DNA from: Rhizobium tibeticum
GTDB lineage: Bacteria; Pseudomonadota; Alphaproteobacteria; Rhizobiales; Rhizobiaceae
Direction of reading: 5' to 3'
Assembly (NCBI RefSeq): GCF_900110205.1
Contig: NZ_FOCV01000026.1
Span: 1-64,000 of the forward strand
Length of the DNA stretch: 64,000 nt
Under the pieces are notes generated by a model. That model was not told the DNA's origin. It was given only the letters and a program-made list of their open reading frames with translations, and made no database searches. A program made the position numbers and the translations under genes. Position 1 is the first letter of the stretch, and each line of letters starts with the position of its first letter. Positions 48,971 through 56,401 of the stretch are shown here, piece after piece.

Positions 48971-50182
48971 TTAGACGCGTTCGATGATGGTCGCCGTGCC
49001 CATGCCGGCGCCGATGCAGAGGGTGACGAGCGCGGTGTTGAGGTCGCGCCGCTCCAGTTCGTCGAGCACCGTGCCGAGGATCATCGCGCCGGTGGCGCCG
49101 AGCGGATGGCCCATCGCGATAGCGCCGCCGTTGACGTTGATCTTGTCATGCGCGATGTCGAAAGCCTGCATGTAGCGCAGCACGACGGCAGCGAAGGCTT
49201 CATTGAGTTCGAAGAGATCGATGTCGGCAAGTGTCATGCCTGATCGTTTCAGGAGCTTCTCGGTGACGTCGACAGGGCCGGTCAGCATCAGCGCCGGGTC
49301 GGAGCCGATATTGGCGAAGGCCTTGATTCGACCGCGGGGCTTCAGCCCCCCCATTCTCTCGCCGCCCGCCTTCGAGCCAAGGAGCACGGCGGCCGCGCCG
49401 TCGACGATGCCGGAAGAATTGCCGGCGTGGTGGACGTAGTTGAGGCGCTCGACCTCCGGATGAGCCTGGATCGCAACAGCCTCGAAGCCGCCCATTTCGC
49501 CCGGCATCTGGAAGGACGGGTTGAGGCTTGCCAGCGCCTGCATGTCCGTGCCTGGGCGCATGTGCTCGTCATGATCAAGGATCATCAGGCCGTTCTGGTC
49601 CTTGACCGGGATGACGGAATTCTTGAAATAGCCCTTATCCCAGGCGTTGGCCGCGCGCTTCTGGCTCTCGACCGCATAGGCATCGACGTCGTCGCGCGAA
49701 AAACCGTATTTGGTGGCGATGAGATCGGCCGAGACGCCCTGCGGCATGAAATAGGCCGGGAAGTTCACCGACGGATCCATGAACCAGGCGCCGCCCGACA
49801 TGCCGAGACCGACGCGCGACATGCTTTCGACGCCGCCGGCAATGACGATGTCGTCGGCGCCTTGCGCGATCTTGGCGGCGCCGAAATTCACAGCATCGAG
49901 GCCGGATGCGCAGAAGCGCGAGATCTGCATGCCCGGCGCCTTGGTGGAATAGCCGGCCTCGAAGGCAGCGCCGCGCGAAATGACCGCGCCGGCTTCCATG
50001 ACAGGATCGACGCAGCCCATGATGATGTCGTCTACCTCAGACGTATCGAGCCCATTGCGGTCGCGGATCGCCTCGAGCGTCTTGGCGGCAAGCCGCACCG
50101 ACGGTACCTCGTGCAGCGAACCGTCCTTCTTGCCACGGCCGCGCGGGGTGCGTACGTGGTCGTAAATGAAAACCTCGGTCAT
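48971..50182 (-). CDS. acetyl-CoA C-acyltransferase (thiolase)
   Basis: A 403-residue thiolase: the active nucleophile is C91 in SRFCASGLDAVNFGAAKI, with the general-base histidine in NVNGGAIAMGHPLGATGA and the second cysteine in LVTLCIGAGMGTATIIERV. It cleaves 3-ketoacyl-CoA to acetyl-CoA and a shortened acyl-CoA, the last step of each beta-oxidation round (FadA/FadI role). The gene lies 37 bp after the acyl-CoA dehydrogenase. The membrane protein at 48754 follows about 25 bp later. Chain-length preference cannot be read. Confidence 0.95.
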   Translation of the reverse strand: MTEVFIYDHVRTPRGRGKKDGSLHEVPSVRLAAKTLEAIRDRNGLDTSEVDDIIMGCVDPVMEAGAVISRGAAFEAGYSTKAPGMQISRFCASGLDAVNFGAAKIAQGADDIVIAGGVESMSRVGLGMSGGAWFMDPSVNFPAYFMPQGVSADLIATKYGFSRDDVDAYAVESQKRAANAWDKGYFKNSVIPVKDQNGLMILDHDEHMRPGTDMQALASLNPSFQMPGEMGGFEAVAIQAHPEVERLNYVHHAGNSSGIVDGAAAVLLGSKAGGERMGGLKPRGRIKAFANIGSDPALMLTGPVDVTEKLLKRSGMTLADIDLFELNEAFAAVVLRYMQAFDIAHDKINVNGGAIAMGHPLGATGAMILGTVLDELERRDLNTALVTLCIGAGMGTATIIERV

Positions 50183-50219
50183 TCCTCTATCTCCCTATCG
50201 GCGTCGGGCGCCGTTGAAC

Positions 50220-52016
50220 TCAAAAGGCCTCGGCGGCCAAGGTCATCATCGTCTCTGCGCCGGTCTCGATGCGGGCCTTGCGCAGGGCCGTTTCCGGCAT
50301 GATACGCTCCATGAAGAAGCGGGCTGTGACGAGCTTGTTGCGAAGGTAGCTTTCGCGCGGGCTGTCGCCGTTCGCAAGGCCATCCTCGGCGGCCTTCGCC
50401 ATCTTCGCCCACATGTAGCCGAGCACCACGAGGCCGAAGAGGTGCATGTAGTCGGTGGAACCGGCGCCGGCATTGTCGGGCTTGGCCATGGCGTGCTGCA
50501 TGAACCACATGGTCGCCGCCTGCACGTCGTTCAACCCCTTCTTCAGGTTCTTGGTGAAGAAGGTCATCTGCTCGTCGTTGCGGTTCTCCTCGCAGAAATC
50601 ACCGATTTCCTTGAAGAGGGCCATGACGGCGCGACCGCCGTTCTGGCCGAGCTTGCGGCCGACGAGATCGAGCGCCTGAATGCCATTGGCGCCTTCGTAG
50701 ATCATGGCGATGCGGGCATCGCGCACATACTGGCTCATGCCGTGCTCTTCGATATAGCCGTGGCCGCCGAAGACCTGCTGGGCCATGACGGCGTGGTCGA
50801 AGCCCTTGTCGGTCAGAACACCCTTTAGGATCGGGGTGACGAGGCCGAGAATGTCATCGGCCGTCTGGCGGTCCTTCTCGTCCGCCGAACGGTGGGCGAT
50901 GTCGGATTTCAGCGCCGTCCAGAGCAGGAAGGCGCGGCCTGCCTCGTTGAAGGCGCGGATCGTCATCAGCGAGCGACGAATGTCGGGATGCACGATGATC
51001 GGGTCGGCTTTCTTGTCCGGCGCCTTCGGGCCGGAGAGCGAGCGCCCCTGGATTCGCTCGCGGGCATAGTTGACTGCGTTCTGATAGGCGATTTCAGAGA
51101 TTGCCAATCCCTGCAGGCCGACGCTGAGACGCGCCTCGTTCATCATCACGAACATGGCGCTAAGGCCCTTGTTCTCGGCGCCAATGAGGAAGCCGGTCGC
51201 CTCGTCATAATTCATGACGCAGGTGGCGTTGCCGTGAATGCCCATCTTGTGCTCGATTGCACCGCAGGAGACAGCATTGCGCTCGCCGGGCGTGCCATCG
51301 GCGGTGACCATGAACTTCGGCACGATGAATAGCGAAATGCCCTTGGTACCCTCGGGCGCGCCTTCGATACGCGCAAGCACCAGATGCACGATATTGTCCG
51401 TCATATCATGCTCGCCAGCGGAGATGAAGATTTTCTGGCCCGATAGCTTGTAGCTGCCATCGGCCTGCGGCACGGCCTTGGTGCGCAAGAGGCCGAGATC
51501 GGTGCCGCAATGGGGCTCGGTCAGGTTCATGGTGCCGGACCATTCGCCAGAAACCATCTTCGGCAGATAGGCCTGCTTCTGCTCCTCCGAGCCATGGACA
51601 AGGATCGCGGCGATTGCACCCTGGGTTAGCCCCGGATACATCATCAGCGACATGTTGGCGGCAGAGGTATATTCGCCGACGGCAGCATGCAGTGCATATG
51701 GAAGGCCCTGGCCGCCAAATTCTTCGGGAACGGCAAGCCCGGTCCAGCCGCCCTGGCAATAGGCGTCATAGCCGTCCTTGAAGCCCTTCGGAACCGAAAC
51801 CGAGCCGTCCTCGTGGCGCACGCAGCCTTCTTGGTCACCGGAGTAGTTCAGCGGGAAGAGCACTTCCTCTGCAACCTTCGCTGCCTCGCCGAGGATCGCC
51901 TCGACCATATCAGGCGTCGCGTCGGCAAACCCCGGGAGATTGTTGTAGCGTTCCAGGCCGAGCACGTCGTTCAGCACGAAGAGCGTGTCGTTAACCGGGG
52001 CCTTGTAGACGGGCAT
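50220..52016 (-). CDS. acyl-CoA dehydrogenase (long C-terminal-domain type)
   Basis: First gene of the operon, 598 residues, matching the class with an extra C-terminal acyl-CoA dehydrogenase domain (FadE-like). Segments include MNLTEPHCGTDLGLLRTKA, SYKLSGQKIFISAGEHDMTDNIVHLVLARIEGAPEGTKGISLF, the FAD-binding QVFGGHGYIEEHGMSQYVRDARIAMIYEGANGIQALDLVGRK with the catalytic glutamate in YEGANG, and a C-terminal helical domain. It makes the first oxidation, acyl-CoA to trans-2-enoyl-CoA, passing electrons to ETF. A perfect inverted repeat sits about 65 bp upstream of the start. Confidence 0.95.
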   Translation of the reverse strand: MPVYKAPVNDTLFVLNDVLGLERYNNLPGFADATPDMVEAILGEAAKVAEEVLFPLNYSGDQEGCVRHEDGSVSVPKGFKDGYDAYCQGGWTGLAVPEEFGGQGLPYALHAAVGEYTSAANMSLMMYPGLTQGAIAAILVHGSEEQKQAYLPKMVSGEWSGTMNLTEPHCGTDLGLLRTKAVPQADGSYKLSGQKIFISAGEHDMTDNIVHLVLARIEGAPEGTKGISLFIVPKFMVTADGTPGERNAVSCGAIEHKMGIHGNATCVMNYDEATGFLIGAENKGLSAMFVMMNEARLSVGLQGLAISEIAYQNAVNYARERIQGRSLSGPKAPDKKADPIIVHPDIRRSLMTIRAFNEAGRAFLLWTALKSDIAHRSADEKDRQTADDILGLVTPILKGVLTDKGFDHAVMAQQVFGGHGYIEEHGMSQYVRDARIAMIYEGANGIQALDLVGRKLGQNGGRAVMALFKEIGDFCEENRNDEQMTFFTKNLKKGLNDVQAATMWFMQHAMAKPDNAGAGSTDYMHLFGLVVLGYMWAKMAKAAEDGLANGDSPRESYLRNKLVTARFFMERIMPETALRKARIETGAETMMTLAAEAF

Positions 52017-52080
52017 CGTTCGAATTCCTCCAATTCGGCACGCCGGACCAGACCGGCATTTGAGAGTCTCTTACAAAATA

Positions 52081-52102
52081 TTGACGTTTGCGTAAACGTC
52101 AA
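52081..52102. promoter_or_regulatory. operator-like palindrome of the beta-oxidation operon
   Basis: TTGACGTTT and AAACGTCAA are perfectly complementary 9-bp arms around GCGT, 65-86 bp upstream of the acyl-CoA dehydrogenase start. The TTTxCGTAAACGTCAA look resembles operators of MerR-type fatty/branched-chain acid regulators (LiuR/PsrA-like motifs) in proteobacteria. The arm TTGACG may also overlap a -35 box. No regulator gene is adjacent. Confidence 0.65.
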
Positions 52103-52222
52103 ATTTCGCCGGTCCTCGAATTTGTGATGATGATCGTGTGACTGCAGTGTCGGGAATGGCCGATCGGGAACGTCCTGGGGCTGTCGAACATTTCGTCAGA
52201 GCAGCAACGAGGAGGACACCCC

Positions 52223-52696
52223 ATGCTCAAGGTCAGTTCGAATCTGTGGTTCGAGAAGGAAGTGCAGCAAGCCGTCGAATTCTACGTGGCGACGATTCCG
52301 AATTCGTCCATGGGGGGCACAACCATCCTTCCGGCCGAAACGCCGAGTGGCCCCCCGGGCAGCGTCAAGATCATCGACTTCAAGCTCGGAGATCAGGATT
52401 TCGTGGCAATGGAGGCGGGACCATTCGATGCCTTCAACCACGCCTTCTCGATCTCGGTCGAATGCGAAACGCAGGCGGAGATCGACAGGATATGGAACGC
52501 CTTCCTCGATAACGGCGGGGTGGAAGAGCACTGCGGCTGGCTGAAGGATCGCTGGGGCCTCTCCTGGCAGATCGTTCCGCGGGCGCTGATCGAGATGATT
52601 TCCGGTCCGGACCGCGAGCGCGCCAAGCGCGTCACCGAAGTCATGCTCCAGATGGTGAAACTCGATATCGCGAAGCTCGAGCAAGCGTATCGGTGA
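52223..52696 (+). CDS. VOC-family (PhnB/glyoxalase-like) protein
   Basis: A 157-residue protein, ATG 52223 behind GAGGAGG. It has the 3-demethylubiquinone-9 3-methyltransferase/PhnB-like VOC signature: SSNLWFEKEVQQAVEFYVATIPNSSM, SVKIIDFKLGDQDFVAMEAGP, FSISVECETQAEIDRIWNAFLDNG and DRWGLSWQIVPRALIEM. VOC domains bind a metal or small ligand in paired beta-alpha-beta modules. Members of this group lack a known reaction despite the methyltransferase name. It is divergent from the beta-oxidation operon. Confidence 0.9.
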   Translation: MLKVSSNLWFEKEVQQAVEFYVATIPNSSMGGTTILPAETPSGPPGSVKIIDFKLGDQDFVAMEAGPFDAFNHAFSISVECETQAEIDRIWNAFLDNGGVEEHCGWLKDRWGLSWQIVPRALIEMISGPDRERAKRVTEVMLQMVKLDIAKLEQAYR

Positions 52697-52758
52697 GATG
52701 CGGGTCGCGGGCTGAAAGGCAATGCGCGGCCGTCGCTCCGTCATTCTTGCGATCACCC

Positions 52759-52915
52759 GCCCTCATCCTTCGAGGCACCTCAGGATGAGGGCTGGTCGTT
52801 GGCGTGTCCTTAACGTCGCTGGCGATGTCCTCTATTGCGCGCCTGCATTCTCCAATCATGCGCTGCACCCGTTCCATCCTCATCCCGGGGTGCTCCGCAG
52901 GAGCCTCGAAGGGTC
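52759..52915. repeat. intergenic palindromic repeats
   Basis: CCCTCATCC (from 52760) pairs with GGATGAGGG (to 52791) around TTCGAGGCACCTCA. A second, partly inverted copy lies at about 52875-52915 (CATCCCGGGGTGCTCCGCAGGAG, CCTCGAAGGG). The CCTCATCCTTCGAGG and CCTCAGGATGAGG words recur in many rhizobial intergenic regions, from memory. No gene is seen in this 340-bp gap. Confidence 0.55.
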
Positions 52916-53035
52916 AGGGCGGCCACCGGCCGGGCCGCTGATGTCGTACAGTTGTCGCATCTGGGTTGCGTCCGAACGAAGACGCGCTAGACTTCATATG
53001 CAGACTGACGAAAAGAGCCTGGGAGGAGCGATTTT

Positions 53036-53407
53036 ATGAGACGGATGTGGCCGGAAGAGTTCAATTCCATTCTCGACGGAGCCGAGGAAGTCACGCTGGA
53101 ACTGCCGGCGGTGGAGCATGAGGACGGCACGCGCAGCGAAGCGGTCAGCCGCAAGGCCCTGAAGGTCCGCATTCCGATGGAAGACTACGAGCGCATCTGG
53201 CCGCTGGCTGAAATGCGCTACCGGCTCGACGGCAGGATGGCGGGCAAGGCGATCACGCTGATCACCACCAGTCCGCACTACCATCGCTGGCACCCCGCCG
53301 ACGGCGGCAGCGTCGACAATGTTTCCGAGAGTGGCCGCCACTACACGACGAAATACATCGTCGTGCATTTCCTGCTCGACGATGTGAGGGAAACGGCGGC
53401 CGCCTGA
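53036..53407 (+). CDS. hypothetical protein
   Basis: A 123-residue soluble protein starting MRRMWPEEFNSILDGAEEVTLELPAVEHEDG, behind the GGAGGAGC at 53021-53028. The sequence is rich in acidic residues in the first half and has a histidine cluster (SPHYHRWHPADGG) that could bind metal, ending in a hydrophobic strand. I do not recognise a family. It runs convergently into the PLP-enzyme gene, whose stop lies 14 bp on. Confidence 0.7.
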   Translation: MRRMWPEEFNSILDGAEEVTLELPAVEHEDGTRSEAVSRKALKVRIPMEDYERIWPLAEMRYRLDGRMAGKAITLITTSPHYHRWHPADGGSVDNVSESGRHYTTKYIVVHFLLDDVRETAAA

Positions 53408-53420
53408 GCCGCCGCCAAAT

Positions 53421-54704
53421 TCACGCCGCGTCCAGCGCCTGTTGCAGATCGGCGACGAGATCGTCCGGATGCTCGATGCCGATTGACAGGCGGATGGTCG
53501 ATTCCAGCACGCCGATCCGCTGGCGGACGTCGGCCGGCACGCCGGAGTGCGTCATCGTTGCGGGATGGCTGGCGAGCGATTCCGTGCCGCCCAGGCTGAC
53601 CGCCAGCTTGAAGATCTGCAAGGCATTCAGGAATTTGAAGGACGCCGGTTGGCCGCCGACGATATCGAACGAGAAGGTCGATCCCGCACCGCTGCATTGC
53701 GCCGCGAAGGTGCGCCCGACCGGCGAATTGGCGTCGTGATAGGGCAGGTAGTGAATCCCCGCGACCTTGGGATGCTCGCGCAGGAAGTCGGCGACGACGC
53801 GGGCGTTGTTGTTGGCCCGCTCCATGCGGATCTGCAGCGTTTCCAGCGAACGGCCGAGCATCCAGCAGGAGTGCGGGTCAAGCTGCGTGCCGATGGCACC
53901 GCGCAGCGCCTTGACCTGCTTCATGACGGCCTTCGAGCCGAGGGCCGCGCCTGCGATCAGATCGGAATGGCCGCCCACATATTTGGTCAGCGAGTAAAGC
54001 GAGATGTCAGCGCCGTGTTCGATTGGCCGCTGAAACACCGGGCCGAGCAGCGTGTTGTCGCAGGCGATAATGGGCGTGTGTCCCTGTTTCCTGCCGATCA
54101 TATCGGCGACGCGGCGGATCATCGCGACGTCGACGAGGCTGTTTGTCGGATTGGCAGGCGTCTCGACAAGGATCACCGACACCCGGCCCTTGGCCATGGC
54201 TTCTTCTGCGGCAGCCTGGACCGACGCTTCGCTGACGCCATCGGCGAAGCCGACAGCCGCGACGCCGAGATTGAGGAATGTCTTTGCCAGCAGCGTCTCC
54301 GTTCCGCCGTACAGCGGCTGGGAATGCAGGATCGCGTCGCCCGGGCGCACGAAGGCCAGCAGCGTCGTGGCGATTGCCGACATGCCGGATGAGAAAAGGG
54401 CTGAGCTTTCAGTACGTTCATAGACGGCAAGCCGGTCTTCGACGATTTCGCTGTTGGGATGATTGAACCGGGAATAGACGAGCCCCGCACCCTTGCCGGC
54501 GGGTGGTTCCTTGCGGCCGGACACGTAGTCGAAGAAATCCCGACCGTCCTCGGCGGATTTGAAGACGAATGTTGATGTCAGGAACACCGGCGGCTTCACC
54601 GCCCCTTCCGACAGTTCCGGGTCGTAGCCATAGTTCAGCATCTGCGTTTCGGGATGCAGGGCATGGTTGCCGATATGAGTCTTGGAAGGGTGCGGTGCGG
54701 TCAT
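53421..54704 (-). CDS. PLP-dependent cystathionine gamma-synthase-family enzyme
   Basis: Start ATG read from 54704 behind GAGGAGACG, 427 residues. It belongs to the Cys/Met metabolism PLP family: YSRFNHPNSEIVEDRLAVYERTESSALFSSGMSAIATTL, ETPANPTNSLVDVAMIRRVAD, IACDNTLLGPVFQRPIEHGADISLYSLTKYVGGHSDLIAG (PLP lysine near residue 241), and AVSLGGTESLASHPATMTHSG. Members act as cystathionine gamma-synthase, gamma-lyase or methionine gamma-lyase; the sequence alone does not choose. It is divergent from an Lrp-type gene, which probably regulates it. Confidence 0.9.
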   Translation of the reverse strand: MTAPHPSKTHIGNHALHPETQMLNYGYDPELSEGAVKPPVFLTSTFVFKSAEDGRDFFDYVSGRKEPPAGKGAGLVYSRFNHPNSEIVEDRLAVYERTESSALFSSGMSAIATTLLAFVRPGDAILHSQPLYGGTETLLAKTFLNLGVAAVGFADGVSEASVQAAAEEAMAKGRVSVILVETPANPTNSLVDVAMIRRVADMIGRKQGHTPIIACDNTLLGPVFQRPIEHGADISLYSLTKYVGGHSDLIAGAALGSKAVMKQVKALRGAIGTQLDPHSCWMLGRSLETLQIRMERANNNARVVADFLREHPKVAGIHYLPYHDANSPVGRTFAAQCSGAGSTFSFDIVGGQPASFKFLNALQIFKLAVSLGGTESLASHPATMTHSGVPADVRQRIGVLESTIRLSIGIEHPDDLVADLQQALDAA

Positions 54705-54825
54705 TGTCGTCTCCTCAAGAGGTGCGCGTGATGCTCGCAAATTATATCAGAACGCGAGGACTGTTCTTGCTATTTGCTGCGCGCCTATGCTCTCTAGAGC
54801 AACTTATTGCGGAGAATTTGGAATT

Positions 54826-55284
54826 GTGACGCAGAAAATTGCTGACGACATGGATCGGAAAATCCTCAAGGAATTGATGGGCGATGCCCGGCTTGCGAAC
54901 AACGAGCTCGCCGAACGCGTCGGGCTTTCCGCATCTGCCTGTCTTCGTCGCCTGCGCCGACTGGAGGATGTAAAGATTATCCAGGGATACACGACGCTCG
55001 TCGATCCAGCCGTCGACGGCTGGACGATGACGGCGCTGGCATCCATTCGGCTCAGCCGCCAGCACGAGGACGAGATTGAGATGTTCGAGAGCGCTGTTCG
55101 CGGATGGGACGAGGTGCTCGAATGCCACCTGGTGACCGGGTCGCGCGACTATGTGCTGAAGGTGATGAGCTCTGGCCTCGAGGACTATGAGCGTTTCATC
55201 AAGGAAAAGATTGCCCGGCTGAAATGCGTCGATACGATCGAGACCAGCTTTGTGATGAACACCATCAAGGCGCGGCGGGTGTAG
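54826..55284 (+). CDS. Lrp/AsnC-family transcriptional regulator
   Basis: GTG start at 54826 behind GGAGA (VTQKIADDMDRKILKEL); an ATG at 54850 is possible. The 152-residue protein has an N-terminal HTH (MDRKILKELMGDARLANNELAERVGLSASACLRRLRRLEDVKIIQGYTTLVDP) and a RAM domain (ECHLVTGSRDYVLKVMSSGLEDYERFIKEKIARLKCVDTIETSFVMNTIK). Such proteins sense amino acids and often regulate the adjacent gene, here the divergent PLP enzyme, as in BkdR/MdeR-like systems. The candidate effector would be a sulfur amino acid. Confidence 0.92.
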   Translation: MTQKIADDMDRKILKELMGDARLANNELAERVGLSASACLRRLRRLEDVKIIQGYTTLVDPAVDGWTMTALASIRLSRQHEDEIEMFESAVRGWDEVLECHLVTGSRDYVLKVMSSGLEDYERFIKEKIARLKCVDTIETSFVMNTIKARRV

Positions 55285-55355
55285 TATCGGCAGGCAAACT
55301 TGAGGCGTATTCTGCGGCTTAGGTTTCGGCGAGATCGATCCGGAGGACGACAGGC

Positions 55356-56057
55356 ATGACCCAGTTTCCTTACAGCACGGCTCTTATCGTCGGTGCAGGC
55401 CCTGGCTTCAGCGCGTCGCTTGCACGCCAGCTGACGGTGCGTGGCGTCAAGGTCGCGCTGGCGGCGCGCAACGTCGACAAGCTGAGCGAACTCGCCGGCG
55501 AAACCGGTGCAAGGACCTTTACCGCGGATGCCGCGCAGCCGGCTTCCGTCGCTGCGCTCTTTGAGTCCGTCGCGAGTGTCATCGGTGATCCTGAGGTCGT
55601 CGTCTATAACGCCAGTGGCCGCCTGCGCGGTCCTTTGACCGAGCTCGACCCCGGGGCTGTCGAACAGGCAATTGCAATTAGCGCCTATGGCGGCTTCCTG
55701 ATCAGCCAGCAGGCCGCAAAGCGCATGATTCCGCATGGGCGTGGCGCGATCCTGTTTACCGGGGCGACGGCGAGCATCAAGGGATATGCTCAGTCCGCCG
55801 CCTTTGCCATGGGCAAGTTCGCGCTTCGCGGCCTTGCTCAGAGCGCTGCCCGCGAGCTGGGGCCGAAGGGAATTCACGTCGCTCACGTCATCATCGACGG
55901 CGCCATCCGTTCGAAGACGCGTCGGGAAGACCCGGCCAAGCCGGATTCGACACTCGATCCCGATGCCATTGCGCAGAGCTACATCGATATCCTGCTGCAG
56001 CAGAGGAGCGCCTGGTCGCAGGAAATCGAGGTGCGGCCGTGGACGGAATCGTTCTGA
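55356..56057 (+). CDS. short-chain dehydrogenase/reductase
   Basis: A 233-residue NAD(P)-dependent Rossmann oxidoreductase: cofactor loop LIVGAGPGFSASLARQL (GxGxxxS variant), VVVYNASGRLRGPL as the NAG-like motif, and GAILFTGATASIKGYAQSAAFAMGKFALRG. The catalytic set here is serine/threonine in FTGATA and lysine in GKFAL, but tyrosine at the usual YxxxK position is replaced by alanine or phenylalanine (SAAFAMGKF), an atypical active site. Substrate unknown. The gene follows the Lrp gene by about 70 bp on the same strand. Confidence 0.88.
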   Translation: MTQFPYSTALIVGAGPGFSASLARQLTVRGVKVALAARNVDKLSELAGETGARTFTADAAQPASVAALFESVASVIGDPEVVVYNASGRLRGPLTELDPGAVEQAIAISAYGGFLISQQAAKRMIPHGRGAILFTGATASIKGYAQSAAFAMGKFALRGLAQSAARELGPKGIHVAHVIIDGAIRSKTRREDPAKPDSTLDPDAIAQSYIDILLQQRSAWSQEIEVRPWTESF

Positions 56058-56401
56058 TACTGGCCTAACATGCCGTTGCCGCCTGCGGTTGCACGCGGAG
56101 CGGTGTCGGCCGGTTTCAGCACGGAAACCGGCTGAAAATCCTGAAAAGTTAAAAAAATCTCACACGGGTTAACGGGTTGTTTACCACGTTTCGTGAAAGG
56201 TACCGACTGAGCATTGGCGACCTGCATTCCTTTTTTTCAGTCTCGCGTTTCATGGGATGCCGCTACGCCGTACAGGTTGCGGAAAGTCTAGTTGATTATC
56301 CCTTCATGAGCGGTGCTCTCGTCCGCATCCCAATGCGGCGCTGACGGAAAAGCCAATGATCGGCCCTGACGAGGGTTCGGACAGACGAAGCGAGCAAGAA
56401 G
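56058..56401. other. intergenic region before podJ, with one strong hairpin
   Basis: About 340 bp without a gene. GCCGGTTTC (56109-56117) pairs with GAAACCGGC (56124-56132) around AGCACG, 50 bp after the SDR stop; the lack of a T-run on the plus strand makes it a weak terminator. The rest should carry the podJ promoter and its control sites. Confidence 0.5.
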
